Positions 35,374 to 44,695 of a stretch of DNA of 64,000 nucleotides are shown here, one piece after another (within the stretch, counting starts at the first letter, position 1; each line of letters opens with the position of its first letter). The stretch is taken from NCBI RefSeq assembly GCF_039778605.1, contig NZ_CP156060.1, forward strand, positions 2,790,001-2,854,000, given 5' to 3'. Source of the DNA: Flavobacterium sp. WV_118_3. GTDB lineage: Bacteria; Bacteroidota; Bacteroidia; Flavobacteriales; Flavobacteriaceae. The position numbers and the translations under genes are program-made. The notes below the pieces were generated by a model that saw nothing but the letters and a program-made list of their open reading frames with translations, was not told the DNA's origin and made no database searches.

Positions 35374-36957
35374 TTAACTACCCCATACGCGGTTTTTAAA
35401 CAGATCGAAGGTTTGTTTTAGATGCCTATTGAGTAATAATAAGACTACTAAAAATAAAAGTCCGTACCCGATTACGGTAAAAATCTCCATATCCGACAGT
35501 AATACCGATTGTTTGGAAACAGCCTGAATCAACTGTTGAACTGCTAGTTTATAGGCTTCGTCAGCCGTAAATCCTTTGGTCGTAAAACTTTGAGTCAGTT
35601 TAGCTAATCGTTCGCCGGTTTCAGGACTTTCGGACAACACAAACTGGCGTAGTTTTGTAAAATGCGATCGCTGTAAAAACACCTGAGCATTTTGCAGGAT
35701 ACAAAAACCGATCGTACTTCCCCAAAAACGACCGCTTACGCCAACCGTACCGGAAAAAGGCGCATAATGTGTCGGAACCGACGAAACCGTAAACAACACC
35801 AACGGTACAAATAAAATGCCCACGGCCACACCCTGTAACATATAGGGAATAAGAATATCTGACAACGTTACATCGGGCACAAATAAAAAGGTAAACCAAA
35901 AGTGATAGATCGCAAAAATCAGGAAACCAAGACTAAAAATAAGCCGTGTCGCCATGCCTTTTGCCAGAAAGATACCCGCCAAAACCATTCCGATTACATT
36001 TCCGATCACATTAAGGTATTGTACCTGTGCCACGCGCGAGGGTTCCCAATTCCAAACGGCAAACATCGCACTATGACACATATTTAGTGTTGCCCGGGCA
36101 ATATAAAAAATCACAAAAAGAAAAAAACCCGTTCGAAGATTCGCATAGCGAAACACATTCATATCAAAACAAGGTCTTTTTACCAATTGTTGTCGGATCA
36201 CAAACAATCCGCCGGTAACTAAAGTTATAATCAACGCGAGAATGATCTGTGACGAATCGAACCAGTATTTCCGCTCTCCATAAATAAAGAAAAAGGAACC
36301 GCATAAAATGGCTGTCAACACCAAGATATAACTCGCCCAATCGACCTGATACAAGGGGATTTTTTTATGAAACCGATTGTTGTTAAACGTCAGCATAACC
36401 AACGCCACACAAAGTATCTGAAACAACGCCGAACCATACGCCATATACGTCCAGTCGTAATTTTCGAGTAACCAAACGGCGACATTCATAATAAAAGGCG
36501 ATGCCAGCAACAAGGCTCCATAATTACAGCTAAATCCGATGATCACTGCATTTTTGGATTTAAACCGGGTGATCAGCAATTGACGCAACGGAATCCATGG
36601 TAAGGCCATCAAAATCCCTTCGACCATCCGCAGCATAATAAATACGGAATAATTATCGGTATAGGCCGACAAGATAAACGTGATTGCCGCCAGACTGTAA
36701 ATCGTCACAAAATACTTTTTGGTCGGAAAAAATTTAAACAGTCGGCTTTCGATCATAATCGTAGCCAGAAAGGTTCCATAGGTTACGCATAACGAAAACT
36801 GTAAATCTTCCACATCCACATCCAAAAAACTGGCCGAATAGGTCACATTCGCGGTATATACCCCCAACAATACCATCGAATGCAACATACACACAATCAG
36901 AATCAGGATGATCGCCCAATTCGGAACCCAAGGTTTAAAAACACTCGTTTGCGACAT
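35374..36957 (-). CDS. MFS drug:H+ antiporter, DHA2/EmrB-like
   Basis: 527 residues with about 14 hydrophobic segments, the size and layout of the DHA2 family (EmrB, FarB). The substrate loop signature is only weakly recognisable (MLRMVEGILMALPWIPLRQLL). It is the last gene of a three-gene operon and begins three bases after the periplasmic adaptor. With that adaptor and a TolC-type channel upstream, it forms a tripartite pump across both membranes. Substrate unknown; relatives expel hydrophobic antibiotics, uncouplers or fatty acids. Confidence 0.85.
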   Translation of the reverse strand: MSQTSVFKPWVPNWAIILILIVCMLHSMVLLGVYTANVTYSASFLDVDVEDLQFSLCVTYGTFLATIMIESRLFKFFPTKKYFVTIYSLAAITFILSAYTDNYSVFIMLRMVEGILMALPWIPLRQLLITRFKSKNAVIIGFSCNYGALLLASPFIMNVAVWLLENYDWTYMAYGSALFQILCVALVMLTFNNNRFHKKIPLYQVDWASYILVLTAILCGSFFFIYGERKYWFDSSQIILALIITLVTGGLFVIRQQLVKRPCFDMNVFRYANLRTGFFLFVIFYIARATLNMCHSAMFAVWNWEPSRVAQVQYLNVIGNVIGMVLAGIFLAKGMATRLIFSLGFLIFAIYHFWFTFLFVPDVTLSDILIPYMLQGVAVGILFVPLVLFTVSSVPTHYAPFSGTVGVSGRFWGSTIGFCILQNAQVFLQRSHFTKLRQFVLSESPETGERLAKLTQSFTTKGFTADEAYKLAVQQLIQAVSKQSVLLSDMEIFTVIGYGLLFLVVLLLLNRHLKQTFDLFKNRVWGS

Positions 36958-36960
36958 CGC

Positions 36961-38010
36961 CTATTGGTGTTCGGCTATTACAATTATATTCATCCCCGCC
37001 CGTAAAAATTCGGTTTGATCATCGGTTTCGGCCAGTTTAATCCGAACCGGAATCCGTTGTTCGATTTTTACAAAGTTCCCGGTCGCATTGTCGGGCGGCA
37101 ATAGGGAAAAACGCGCACCACTGGCCGGTGATAACGATTCCACCGTTCCGCGAAAAACACGTCCCCGCACCGCATCGGCTTTTAACTCCACTTCCTGACC
37201 AATGGTCAGATATTGCAATTGCGTTTCTTTAAAATTTGCCGTTACCCATTTTTCTTTACTGACAATCGAAACCAGCGTTTGTCCTTCTTTTACCATTTGT
37301 CCCGGCTGTATGGTTTTCCGACCCACCCAACCGTCATACGGAGCTGTTATTATAGTATACGACAGGAAAAGTGAGGCATTGTCTGCCATCGCCTGATTGG
37401 ATTGTACTACAGCCGCAGCCGTTGGCAGTTTCGAACGGGTTTCTGTTGTATTTAAAGTCGTCGTAAGGATGGTTTTCTGAATTTCACTGTACCGTGCTTT
37501 TGCCGTTTCGTAAGCGGCTTTTACCTGTTCCAATTGTTGTTCGGTCGCCGCTTCTTCCTTTAATAAAGCCTTATACCGCTGGTAATCCTGTCCGGTTTTC
37601 CAGACTTCTGTCCGCACCGCTTCGAGTTGCGCTTCCTGTTCGGACGTTTTATTCGATACGGCGGCAACACTGTTTTCGATTACTTTTATATTTTGTTTCG
37701 CATTGTCCACATCGGCCAACGCACGGTCGAGATGGGATTTGTATTCCCGGTTGTCGATTACGATCAGCGTATCGCCTTTATGAACAAACTGATTTTCCTC
37801 GTAGCGCACTTCCTGTACAAATCCGGTTACCCTAGCCATGACGGGTGTAACATATTGATCGACCTGCGCATCATTGGTTTCTTCGTGGTTGTTATAGAAA
37901 ATCAGAAACCAGATTCCGAGTACGATTCCGCAAAAAACGATACAACCGGCAATTACGGTGATCAATGTATGAAAAGAACGATGTGCCCTAGGCGCCTTTT
38001 GTGTTCCCAT
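36961..38010 (-). CDS. HlyD/EmrA family periplasmic adaptor
   Basis: 349 residues. Short cytoplasmic N-terminus, one membrane helix (about 17-38), then a biotinyl-lipoyl half (VTPVMARVTGFVQEV), a coiled-coil hairpin (about 90-190) and the second lipoyl half plus beta-barrel (ITAPYDGWVGRKTIQPGQMV). Typical EmrA-type membrane fusion protein linking the MFS transporter to the outer-membrane channel. Middle gene of the tolC-emrA-emrB-like operon, 37 bases after the channel gene. Confidence 0.9.
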   Translation of the reverse strand: MGTQKAPRAHRSFHTLITVIAGCIVFCGIVLGIWFLIFYNNHEETNDAQVDQYVTPVMARVTGFVQEVRYEENQFVHKGDTLIVIDNREYKSHLDRALADVDNAKQNIKVIENSVAAVSNKTSEQEAQLEAVRTEVWKTGQDYQRYKALLKEEAATEQQLEQVKAAYETAKARYSEIQKTILTTTLNTTETRSKLPTAAAVVQSNQAMADNASLFLSYTIITAPYDGWVGRKTIQPGQMVKEGQTLVSIVSKEKWVTANFKETQLQYLTIGQEVELKADAVRGRVFRGTVESLSPASGARFSLLPPDNATGNFVKIEQRIPVRIKLAETDDQTEFLRAGMNIIVIAEHQ

Positions 38011-38047
38011 CTTGTAAAAATTGAATTAAAATATTGAGTTGGACTAA

Positions 38048-39406
38048 TTAGTGTAATCGGTCGGCCGTATGCAGTAGCTCGTAGTACTTCATCACGGCTT
38101 CAATTTTGGTGGCCGTATTTTTATACCGGGCTTCCAGCAAGGCATTATCGGCATCGATCATTTCGGTGATCAAAACCAGTTGATTGAGGTATTTTAATTT
38201 GACAATCCGGTAGTTTTCGACTGCCAATGCCAATGCTTTTTCGGTTACCGGAATCCGGGCGAGACTTTCCTGATAATGCCTATAATCGGCAAATATTTTA
38301 TCCTCGACAGCATCTTTTACAATGCCGGCTTCCATTTTTTGGCGCTCCAATTGTTGATCGGCTATACGGGATTTTGCTTTGTTTTTATGCAAAGCGGAAA
38401 GATTAAATGTGGCTTCAATCCCCACTTGCCCCAACGAATAGAGGTACGGATCCGGCGGAAAAAACATATAGTTCGGATATTTAAAACTATAATTCCCAAA
38501 AAGACTGATCACCGGATAGTAGTTGGACTTTACGAGTTTCTTTTCCAAATGTCCGATTTCGATTTCCTTTTGCGCCATTTTTATCTCTTCGTTATCCAAA
38601 GCCGCTTTTAAAAAGTAGTCGTAGCTTTCGATATGCTGTAATCCGGAAAGTAAGTGTGTCGTGTCCGGTTCTATCAATTGATCATCCGGAAGTTGCATCA
38701 TGGTTTTCAGGTCGTGTAAGGCGATCGCAATGTTTTTGCGGTTGGTGAGCGCGTCCAGTTCCCGATCGGATAATTGTAATTCGGCGCGCAAGACTTCGTT
38801 TTTGGTGACCGTTCCGTGTTTTTTAAACGACTGTACTTCTTTTAGACGTTCCTGTTCCTCTTGGATGCTTTCGTCAATTATTTCCTGAAGTGCCATCATT
38901 TTATAGATTCCTAAAAACGAAGCCACAACCTGTAACTTTACGTCGTTGGTCGTTTTTTCGGATTTTAAAGTCATTAACTCCGACTCTTTTTCGGCAATTT
39001 TTACCGTATGGTTGATTTTATTTCCGGCATATAACGGCATTCGGAATGCTACCGACACGTCGTAGATTTCCGGGATGGTTTTAGTGACCTGTTTTCCCTG
39101 GAGAAAGCCACTTTGAAACTCTGTCAGATTGGTAATTCTGGAATACAGGGAATGCAATTCCACTTCGGGTAAACGGAGTTCTTTTTTTGTTTTGACCGTT
39201 TCACCGGAAACCTGTTCTTCGATATGGGCTTTTTGAATAAACCGGTTGTTTTTTTCGGCCATTTGCCAGGCATCGTGTAGCTTTAGCCTGGTAATTTGTT
39301 GGGCGTTTATCGTTACTGTGCCCGAAAGCAGTAAAATGATAGTGAGTAGATAGCCTGAAATACTCTTCTTTTTGTGGTTTAAAAAAACCAGCGTGTTGCG
39401 ATGCAT
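38048..39406 (-). CDS. TolC family outer-membrane channel
   Basis: 452 residues from the ATG at 39406. An ATG at 39451 would lie upstream of a promoter-like CAACTTTG (39429-39436) and adds non-signal sequence. Signal peptide (SISGYLLTIILLLSGTVTINAQ) is followed by two repeated outer-membrane-efflux halves with long amphipathic helices (LHDAWQMAEKNN; EKALALAVENYRIVKLKYL). It forms the outer-membrane exit duct of the tripartite pump. First gene of the operon; no regulator gene is adjacent, unlike many emrAB loci. Confidence 0.88.
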   Translation of the reverse strand: MHRNTLVFLNHKKKSISGYLLTIILLLSGTVTINAQQITRLKLHDAWQMAEKNNRFIQKAHIEEQVSGETVKTKKELRLPEVELHSLYSRITNLTEFQSGFLQGKQVTKTIPEIYDVSVAFRMPLYAGNKINHTVKIAEKESELMTLKSEKTTNDVKLQVVASFLGIYKMMALQEIIDESIQEEQERLKEVQSFKKHGTVTKNEVLRAELQLSDRELDALTNRKNIAIALHDLKTMMQLPDDQLIEPDTTHLLSGLQHIESYDYFLKAALDNEEIKMAQKEIEIGHLEKKLVKSNYYPVISLFGNYSFKYPNYMFFPPDPYLYSLGQVGIEATFNLSALHKNKAKSRIADQQLERQKMEAGIVKDAVEDKIFADYRHYQESLARIPVTEKALALAVENYRIVKLKYLNQLVLITEMIDADNALLEARYKNTATKIEAVMKYYELLHTADRLH

Positions 39407-39504
39407 AAGTCCATCAATAAATATGAGGCAAAGTTGGCGTGTTTTTACCAAGTGTTAAAATCACAAAAAGCCAAATATTTATTCATTTCAGACATTTATA
39501 ATTC

Positions 39505-39531
39505 ATAAAAAAACCACCTCGAAAGGTGGCT
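39505..39531 (-). terminator. Terminator of the DUF6252 lipoprotein gene
   Basis: CCACCT / AGGTGG stem with a 4-base loop and a run of seven T on the minus strand, 23 bases after the stop. Confidence 0.75.
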
Positions 39532-39553
39532 TTGTATCTTTATATATTTCGAT

Positions 39554-40237
39554 TTAGTAAATCGGAATTCTGTAGAATACTCCTTTTTGATAGTTTACGA
39601 TACTATCGTTATCGTTTTTCGCATTAAATTTAAAGCTTCCGGTAATCGTTCCGTCCTGGATGCTTTCAATTTTGATTTCTCCATCACTTCCCTGAACGTT
39701 AACCACTCGGAATTTCGCCTGATTGTCACCACCTACAATAGTAACGATATCGCCCGGTACATATCCGGTACCTCTTAGGTGAATCGCTACCGTACTCACC
39801 GCTCCGGCTGTCGTTTGGATCGCAACCTGTAATCCGGTTCCGGAACCACCCGATGTAAAGGCAGAAGTTGTATTAGTATATCCAGTTCCTCCGTTTTCTA
39901 AAGCAATTTTACTCGCTGGCCCGCTAAAAACTCCTGTCGTATAGATATCTTCCATTCCGTTCATCGTCGAAATAAAACTAGCTCTGTTGCTTTGGTTTGT
40001 TGTTCCTAACGGATACGTTCCGTTTTGGAAAGAAGATGTTCTTAAAATCACCTGCTCATCTACCGTGATCCCTTCGATTGTAACCGATCCGTCTGCACCA
40101 ATGGTAGCATGTGCATCAGCAGCTCTCCATAAACCATAGTTCTTTTCACCCTGAAGCGACGGATTATTAAATTGTACGTTCTGCTCACAGGAAGTGAATG
40201 CTGCCACAAGAACTACAAGGGAAAGTATTTTTTTCAT
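39554..40237 (-). CDS. DUF6252 family lipoprotein with Gly-rich insert
   Basis: 227 residues. Lipoprotein signal (AAFTSC, Cys17). The frame of the protein (FNNPSLQGEKNYGLWRAADAHA at the start, ITGSFKFNA and VNYQKGVFYRIPI at the end) fits flavobacterial DUF6252 proteins. Between them, about residues 108-180, lies a Gly/Thr-rich repeat (ALENGGTGYTNTTSAF ... RGTGYVPGDIVTIVGGDNQAKF). Such GGTGYT/GTGY-GD repeats otherwise occur in phage tail and virion proteins, so this part is probably an inserted beta-structured module. Function unknown. Own promoter and terminator. Confidence 0.7.
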   Translation of the reverse strand: MKKILSLVVLVAAFTSCEQNVQFNNPSLQGEKNYGLWRAADAHATIGADGSVTIEGITVDEQVILRTSSFQNGTYPLGTTNQSNRASFISTMNGMEDIYTTGVFSGPASKIALENGGTGYTNTTSAFTSGGSGTGLQVAIQTTAGAVSTVAIHLRGTGYVPGDIVTIVGGDNQAKFRVVNVQGSDGEIKIESIQDGTITGSFKFNAKNDNDSIVNYQKGVFYRIPIY

Positions 40238-40276
40238 TTTAAATTCAAATTAATATTTGGGTTCATTATATTTCTA

Positions 40277-40284
40277 CAAAAATA
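40277..40284 (-). promoter_or_regulatory. -7 element of the DUF6252 gene
   Basis: TATTTTTG on the minus strand, 39 bases before the start codon. Confidence 0.55.
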
Positions 40285-40432
40285 GTTTTTTATAGATAAT
40301 AAGCTAATAAAATCATAAAAAATCACAAAAACACCTAAGTTATCTTGTTTTCAAAACGATAGCTCCCGTTTTCTTCCCATCCGAACCTAAGGATTTTATA
40401 TATTTTGTATTCGTTTGTATTTAAAAGTTTTA

Positions 40433-40440
40433 TATATTTG
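40433..40440 (+). promoter_or_regulatory. -7 element of the rpsP operon
   Basis: TATATTTG, exact TAnnTTTG; a TTTG lies upstream at 40414-40417 at shorter than usual spacing. The 45-base leader contains a GAGGT / ACCTC hairpin (40456-40470). Confidence 0.6.
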
Positions 40441-40489
40441 CACCCTTATTTAACAGAGGTCGTGTACCTCAAAATTTAATCACAAGATT

Positions 40490-41041
40490 ATGTCAGTAAA
40501 AATTAGATTACAAAGACATGGTAAAAAAGGGAAACCTTTTTACTGGATTGTTGCAGCTGATGCTCGCGCAAAAAGAGATGGTAAATTCCTAGAAAAAATC
40601 GGAACTTACAATCCAAACACTAACCCAGCTACTATCGACTTAAACCTTGACAGTGCTGTACAATGGTTACACAACGGTGCTCAGCCAACTGACACTGCAA
40701 GAGCTATCCTTTCTTACAAAGGTGCTTTATTAAAACACCACCTAGATGGAGGTGTTCGTAAAGGTGCTTTAACACAAGAGCAAGCTGACGCTAAATTGGC
40801 TGCCTGGTTAGACGAGAAAGCTTCTAAAGTTGACGCTAAAAAAGACGGTTTAAGCAAAGCTCAGGCTGATGCTAAAGCGAAAGCGTTAAAAGCAGAGCAG
40901 GAAGTAAACGCTAAGCGTTTGGCTGCTGCTGAAGAAGCTGCTAAAGCTGCTGAGGCTGCTGCTACTGAAGAAGCTGCTGCTGAAGAAGTTGCTGAAGAGG
41001 CTCCTGCTGTTGAAGAAAACAACGAAGAAACTCAAGCTTAA
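40490..41041 (+). CDS. rpsP: 30S ribosomal protein S16
   Basis: 183 residues. The first ~80 ([32 protein letters not shown]) are canonical S16. The remaining ~100 form a Lys/Ala/Glu-rich helical tail ending in a run of Ala and Glu, an extension usual in Bacteroidota S16. Codon choice is that of a highly expressed gene. First gene of an operon with rimM and trmN6, the classical S16-RimM linkage; RimM assembles the part of the 30S head near S19/S13. Confidence 0.97.
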   Translation: MSVKIRLQRHGKKGKPFYWIVAADARAKRDGKFLEKIGTYNPNTNPATIDLNLDSAVQWLHNGAQPTDTARAILSYKGALLKHHLDGGVRKGALTQEQADAKLAAWLDEKASKVDAKKDGLSKAQADAKAKALKAEQEVNAKRLAAAEEAAKAAEAAATEEAAAEEVAEEAPAVEENNEETQA

Positions 41042-41057
41042 TTTACCCGGCGATTCT

Positions 41058-41588
41058 ATGCGTAAAGAAGAATGCTTCTATTTAGGTAAAATCGCTAAAA
41101 AATTCAGCTTTAAAGGGGAAGTCCTGGCTTATTTAGACACGGACGAACCGGAAATGTACGAAGAATTGGAATCAGTTTTTGTTGAATTCAACAATAATCT
41201 GGTTCCTTTTTTTATTGAAAGCTGTTCGCTACACAAAAACGATTTTCTCAGAATCCGTTTTGAAGATGTAGCTAGTGAAGAGGAAGCCGACAAACTACTT
41301 GGCTGTGCCTTATACCTACCGTTAAGTGCCTTACCCAAACTGGAAGGCAATAAATTTTATTTCCACGAAGTAATTGGTTTTGATGTGGAAGATACCCGTT
41401 TGGGAATTATCGGAAAAATTGTTTCGATTAATGATAGCTCCGCGCAGCCTTTGTTTGAAATCGAAAACAATGGAATTGAAATTCTGGTTCCGATGATCGA
41501 TGACTTTATCGTTGCTATTGACCGGCCGAACAAAAAAGTGATCTTAAACACTCCGGAAGGTTTGGTTGATCTCTACCTGAACAATTAA
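41058..41588 (+). CDS. rimM: Ribosome maturation factor RimM
   Basis: 176 residues from the ATG at 41058; longer readings run back into rpsP. RimM N domain with LGKIAKKFSFKGEVLAYLDTD, then a PRC-barrel domain (FYFHEVIGFDVEDT, IEILVPMIDDFIVAID, ending ITPEGL-like NTPEGLVDLYL). It assists maturation of the 30S head and acts with S19. It starts 16 bases after rpsP and is followed eight bases later by trmN6. Confidence 0.96.
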   Translation: MRKEECFYLGKIAKKFSFKGEVLAYLDTDEPEMYEELESVFVEFNNNLVPFFIESCSLHKNDFLRIRFEDVASEEEADKLLGCALYLPLSALPKLEGNKFYFHEVIGFDVEDTRLGIIGKIVSINDSSAQPLFEIENNGIEILVPMIDDFIVAIDRPNKKVILNTPEGLVDLYLNN

Positions 41589-41596
41589 CAACATCT

Positions 41597-42304
41597 ATGT
41601 TTCAGTTTAAGCAATTTACCATAGCACAGGACCGCTGCGCGATGAAAGTGGGTACCGACGGCGTTTTATTAGGCGCCTGGACTCCGCTTGATCATCATCC
41701 GTATAGCATTTTGGACATTGGCGCCGGAACCGGTTTAATTGCATTAATGCTGGCACAACGCAGTACTGCCGAACAGGTCGACGCATTGGAAATTGACGAA
41801 GAAGCCTACGAACAGGCGGTTGAAAATTTCGAAAACAGTCCGTGGAACGATCGTTTGTTTTGCTATCATGCCGCTTTGGATGAATTTGCAGCAGAAATCG
41901 AAGACGAATACGACCTGATCGTTTCCAATCCGCCGTTTTACACCGATACCTACTATTCTCAAAACGAACAACGGGATCTGGCCCGATTTGAAGATGCCAT
42001 GCCGTTTGAAGATTTGACTGAAGCCGCTTCGGTTTTATTGTCGGATAATGGTGTTTTTACCGTGATCATCCCTTTTAAAGAAGAAGAACGTTTTATCGGA
42101 TTGGCGCAGGAATGCGATTTATTTCCTTTTAAAATCACACGGGTTAAAGGCACTCCGACTACCGAGATCAAACGAAGCTTACTCGCTTTTTCCCGAAATC
42201 CGGAAAATCAGCCGGAAACAGACGAACTTGTTATTGAAATCGCCCGCCATCAATACACTCCGGAATATACCGCACTGACTAAAGATTTTTACCTGAAGTT
42301 ATAA
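41597..42304 (+). CDS. tRNA1(Val) (adenine(37)-N6)-methyltransferase TrmN6-like
   Basis: 235 residues. Class I SAM methyltransferase with motif I LDIGAGTGLIALML, an acidic residue after it (ALEIDEEA), and the N6-adenine motif IVSNPPFY (NPPF). The N-terminal FKQFTIAQDRCAMKVGTDGVLLGAW is diagnostic of YfiC/TrmN6, which methylates A37 of tRNA-Val1. Last gene of the rpsP operon. Confidence 0.92.
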   Translation: MFQFKQFTIAQDRCAMKVGTDGVLLGAWTPLDHHPYSILDIGAGTGLIALMLAQRSTAEQVDALEIDEEAYEQAVENFENSPWNDRLFCYHAALDEFAAEIEDEYDLIVSNPPFYTDTYYSQNEQRDLARFEDAMPFEDLTEAASVLLSDNGVFTVIIPFKEEERFIGLAQECDLFPFKITRVKGTPTTEIKRSLLAFSRNPENQPETDELVIEIARHQYTPEYTALTKDFYLKL

Positions 42305-42482
42305 AACATCTTTGTTCCTCCACTCCAAGCAATCAATTGTTATATTTACAACAAAATGTATTCAATTTAGCTATTTTACTGTTTTTTAAATTTTTCCTAT
42401 TTTCAAAACAAAAATATTTTTAAATCAGCGAATTTATACCTCTAAAATTTAGGCCAATTCGATATTATAGCGTTCTATAGTG

Positions 42483-42513
42483 TTGAAAAGTTGATTTTGT
42501 TTGCTTACTTTTG
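42483..42513 (+). promoter_or_regulatory. Promoter of the acyl-CoA dehydrogenase gene
   Basis: TTG (42483-42485), 20-base spacer, TACTTTTG (42506-42513): a full match to the -33/-7 Bacteroidota promoter, 20 bases before the ATG. Confidence 0.75.
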
Positions 42514-42533
42514 TGAACCAAAATTTATAAACA

Positions 42534-43712
42534 ATGAAACCAGACTTATTTCAAGCTCCTGATTATTACCTATTAGACGATTTATTATCAGACGAACATA
42601 AATTAGTACGTGATGCTGCCCGTGCCTGGGTAAAACGTGATGTATCTCCAATTATCGAAGAATATGCTCAAAAAGCAGAATTCCCAAAACAAATCATCAA
42701 CGGTTTAGCAGAAATCGGTGGTTTCGGCCCTTATATTCCTGTAGAATATGGTGGTGCCGGATTGGATCAGATCTCTTACGGTTTAATCATGCAGGAAATT
42801 GAAAGAGGTGATTCTGGTGTACGTTCTACTTCTTCTGTACAATCTTCATTGGTGATGTACCCCATCTGGAAATATGGTAACGAAGAGCAACGTATGAAAT
42901 ACCTTCCGAAATTAGCTACCGGAGAATTTATCGGTTGTTTCGGATTAACAGAGCCGGATTACGGTTCGAACCCGGGTGGTATGGTGACCAACTTTAAAGA
43001 TATGGGTGATCACTATTTACTAAACGGGGCTAAAATGTGGATTTCCAATGCTCCATTTGCCGATATCGCTGTGGTTTGGGCTAAAAATGAAGAAGGAAGA
43101 ATCTACGGATTGATCGTTGAAAGAGGAATGGAAGGCTTTTCAACTCCTGAAACACACAATAAATGGTCCCTTCGTGCTTCGGCTACCGGTGAATTGATTT
43201 TCGACAACGTAAAAGTTCCAAAAGAAAACTTATTACCAAACAAATCCGGATTAGGAGCGCCACTAGGATGTCTTGACTCAGCACGTTACGGAATTGCATG
43301 GGGCGCTATCGGTGCAGCTATGGACTGTTACGATACTGCTTTACGTTATTCAAAAGAGCGCATCCAGTTTGACAAACCAATTGGAGCAACACAATTACAA
43401 CAAAAGAAATTAGCCGAAATGATCACTGAAATCACGAAGGCACAATTATTAACCTGGAGATTGGGTGTATTGCGTAACGAAGGAAGAGCTACATCAGCTC
43501 AGATCTCAATGGCGAAACGTAACAACGTGGATATGGCTTTAACCATTGCCCGTGATGCGCGTCAGATGTTAGGCGGTATGGGAATCACAGGCGAGTATTC
43601 GATCATGCGTCATATGATGAACTTAGAATCGGTTGTAACGTACGAAGGTACACACGATATTCACTTATTGATAACAGGTATGGATGTAACCGGATTAAAC
43701 GCATTCAAATAG
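42534..43712 (+). CDS. Acyl-CoA dehydrogenase, glutaryl-CoA dehydrogenase type
   Basis: 392 residues, full ACAD length. Signatures: GCFGLTEPDYGSNPGGM for the FAD/substrate site, NGAKMWISNAPFADIAVVWA, an Arg in SLRASATGELIFDNV, and the catalytic Glu in VTYEGTHDIHLLITG. Resemblance along the length is closest to glutaryl-CoA dehydrogenases (GcdH), which oxidise and decarboxylate glutaryl-CoA in lysine catabolism; the N-terminal Arg/Ser substrate residues (GVRSTSSVQSSLVM) support this. Strong promoter, own terminator, codon use typical of high expression. Confidence 0.88.
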   Translation: MKPDLFQAPDYYLLDDLLSDEHKLVRDAARAWVKRDVSPIIEEYAQKAEFPKQIINGLAEIGGFGPYIPVEYGGAGLDQISYGLIMQEIERGDSGVRSTSSVQSSLVMYPIWKYGNEEQRMKYLPKLATGEFIGCFGLTEPDYGSNPGGMVTNFKDMGDHYLLNGAKMWISNAPFADIAVVWAKNEEGRIYGLIVERGMEGFSTPETHNKWSLRASATGELIFDNVKVPKENLLPNKSGLGAPLGCLDSARYGIAWGAIGAAMDCYDTALRYSKERIQFDKPIGATQLQQKKLAEMITEITKAQLLTWRLGVLRNEGRATSAQISMAKRNNVDMALTIARDARQMLGGMGITGEYSIMRHMMNLESVVTYEGTHDIHLLITGMDVTGLNAFK

Positions 43713-43735
43713 AATTCTAATCCCTGTATAATATT

Positions 43736-43767
43736 TAAAAAGAGCTTGTAACCAAGCTCTTTTTTTA
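43736..43767 (+). terminator. Terminator of the acyl-CoA dehydrogenase gene
   Basis: GAGCTTG / CAAGCTC stem with TAAC loop and T8 tract. Confidence 0.85.
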
Positions 43768-43853
43768 TGGTAAAAACAAGACATTGTAAAACCTAATGAT
43801 CACTTTATACGTAAATCAATGTTAAAAGCTATTCACAAAACCGCTAGCTTGTT

Positions 43854-43861
43854 TATTTTTG
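43854..43861 (+). promoter_or_regulatory. -7 element of the DUF3050 gene
   Basis: TATTTTTG, exact TAnnTTTG, 16 bases before the ATG. Confidence 0.6.
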
Positions 43862-43877
43862 TACTAAACTTTTACCA

Positions 43878-44663
43878 ATGAATATAAAATCCATCAATAA
43901 AAAAATTCAACCTCAAAAGGATATCCTTTTAAATCATCCTTTATACAGTCAGATTCAAAATATAGACGATCTGCATTGTTTTCTCGAAGGACATGTGTAT
44001 GCCGTTTGGGATTTTATGTCATTGCTAAAAGCATTACAATCCAAACTAACCTGTACGACTACACCGTGGTTTGCTACTAAAAATCCGGAAACCCGTTATT
44101 TGATCAACGAGATTGTACTCGCGGAAGAATCCGATATTTCATTGGACGGAAAACGACTGAGTCATTTCGAAATGTATATCGATGCGATGAACGATTGTCA
44201 CGCCAATACAACAACGGTATACGAATTTCTGGACAACGTAGTGAACACTCAGAATATTTTTGTGTCGATCAAACAAAGTAGCCTACATCCCAATATCAAG
44301 GCTTTCCTTGATTTTACCTTCCGCGTAATTGAACAGGGAAAACCGCATGAAATTGCCGCTGCTTTTACCTTCGGTCGTGAAGATCTGATTCCGGGTATGT
44401 TTACCGCCATCTTAAAACATTTCCAGGAGAATTTCCCGGCAACCGATCTTTCCAAACTGGTTTATTATTTCGAACGCCATATCGAACTCGATGCCGATGA
44501 TCACGGTCCAATGGCAATGCAGATGATCAGCGAACTTTGCGGTGAAGATTCCGAGAAATGGAGTGAAGTGGAAAGCGTTTCCATATTGGCGCTGGAAAAA
44601 CGTATCGGATTATGGAATGCCATCGAAGAAAATATCCGTCAGAAAAACCTGGCAACCACATAA
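43878..44663 (+). CDS. DUF3050 family protein, heme-oxygenase-like fold
   Basis: 261 residues, helical, no signal peptide. The conserved blocks FLEGHVYAVWDFMSLLKALQ, EIVLAEESD, HFEMYIDAM and YFERHIELDADDHGPMA are those of DUF3050. The Glu/His pattern resembles the metal ligands of heme-oxygenase-like diiron oxidases, a fold to which this family has been linked. Substrate unknown. Monocistronic, between its own promoter and a bidirectional terminator. Confidence 0.85.
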   Translation: MNIKSINKKIQPQKDILLNHPLYSQIQNIDDLHCFLEGHVYAVWDFMSLLKALQSKLTCTTTPWFATKNPETRYLINEIVLAEESDISLDGKRLSHFEMYIDAMNDCHANTTTVYEFLDNVVNTQNIFVSIKQSSLHPNIKAFLDFTFRVIEQGKPHEIAAAFTFGREDLIPGMFTAILKHFQENFPATDLSKLVYYFERHIELDADDHGPMAMQMISELCGEDSEKWSEVESVSILALEKRIGLWNAIEENIRQKNLATT

Positions 44664-44666
44664 AAC

Positions 44667-44695
44667 AAAAAACATCCTTTTCAGGATGTTTTTTT
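44667..44695. terminator. Bidirectional terminator
   Basis: ACATCCT / AGGATGT stem with TTTC loop, A-run before and T7 after; between the convergent DUF3050 gene and the SpeD-operon end. Confidence 0.8.

Noticed and set aside
40800-41041. Ala/Glu-rich repeat at the end of rpsP as a mobile or tandem repeat
   Set aside because: It is the usual Bacteroidota S16 tail of low complexity, not a true repeat array.
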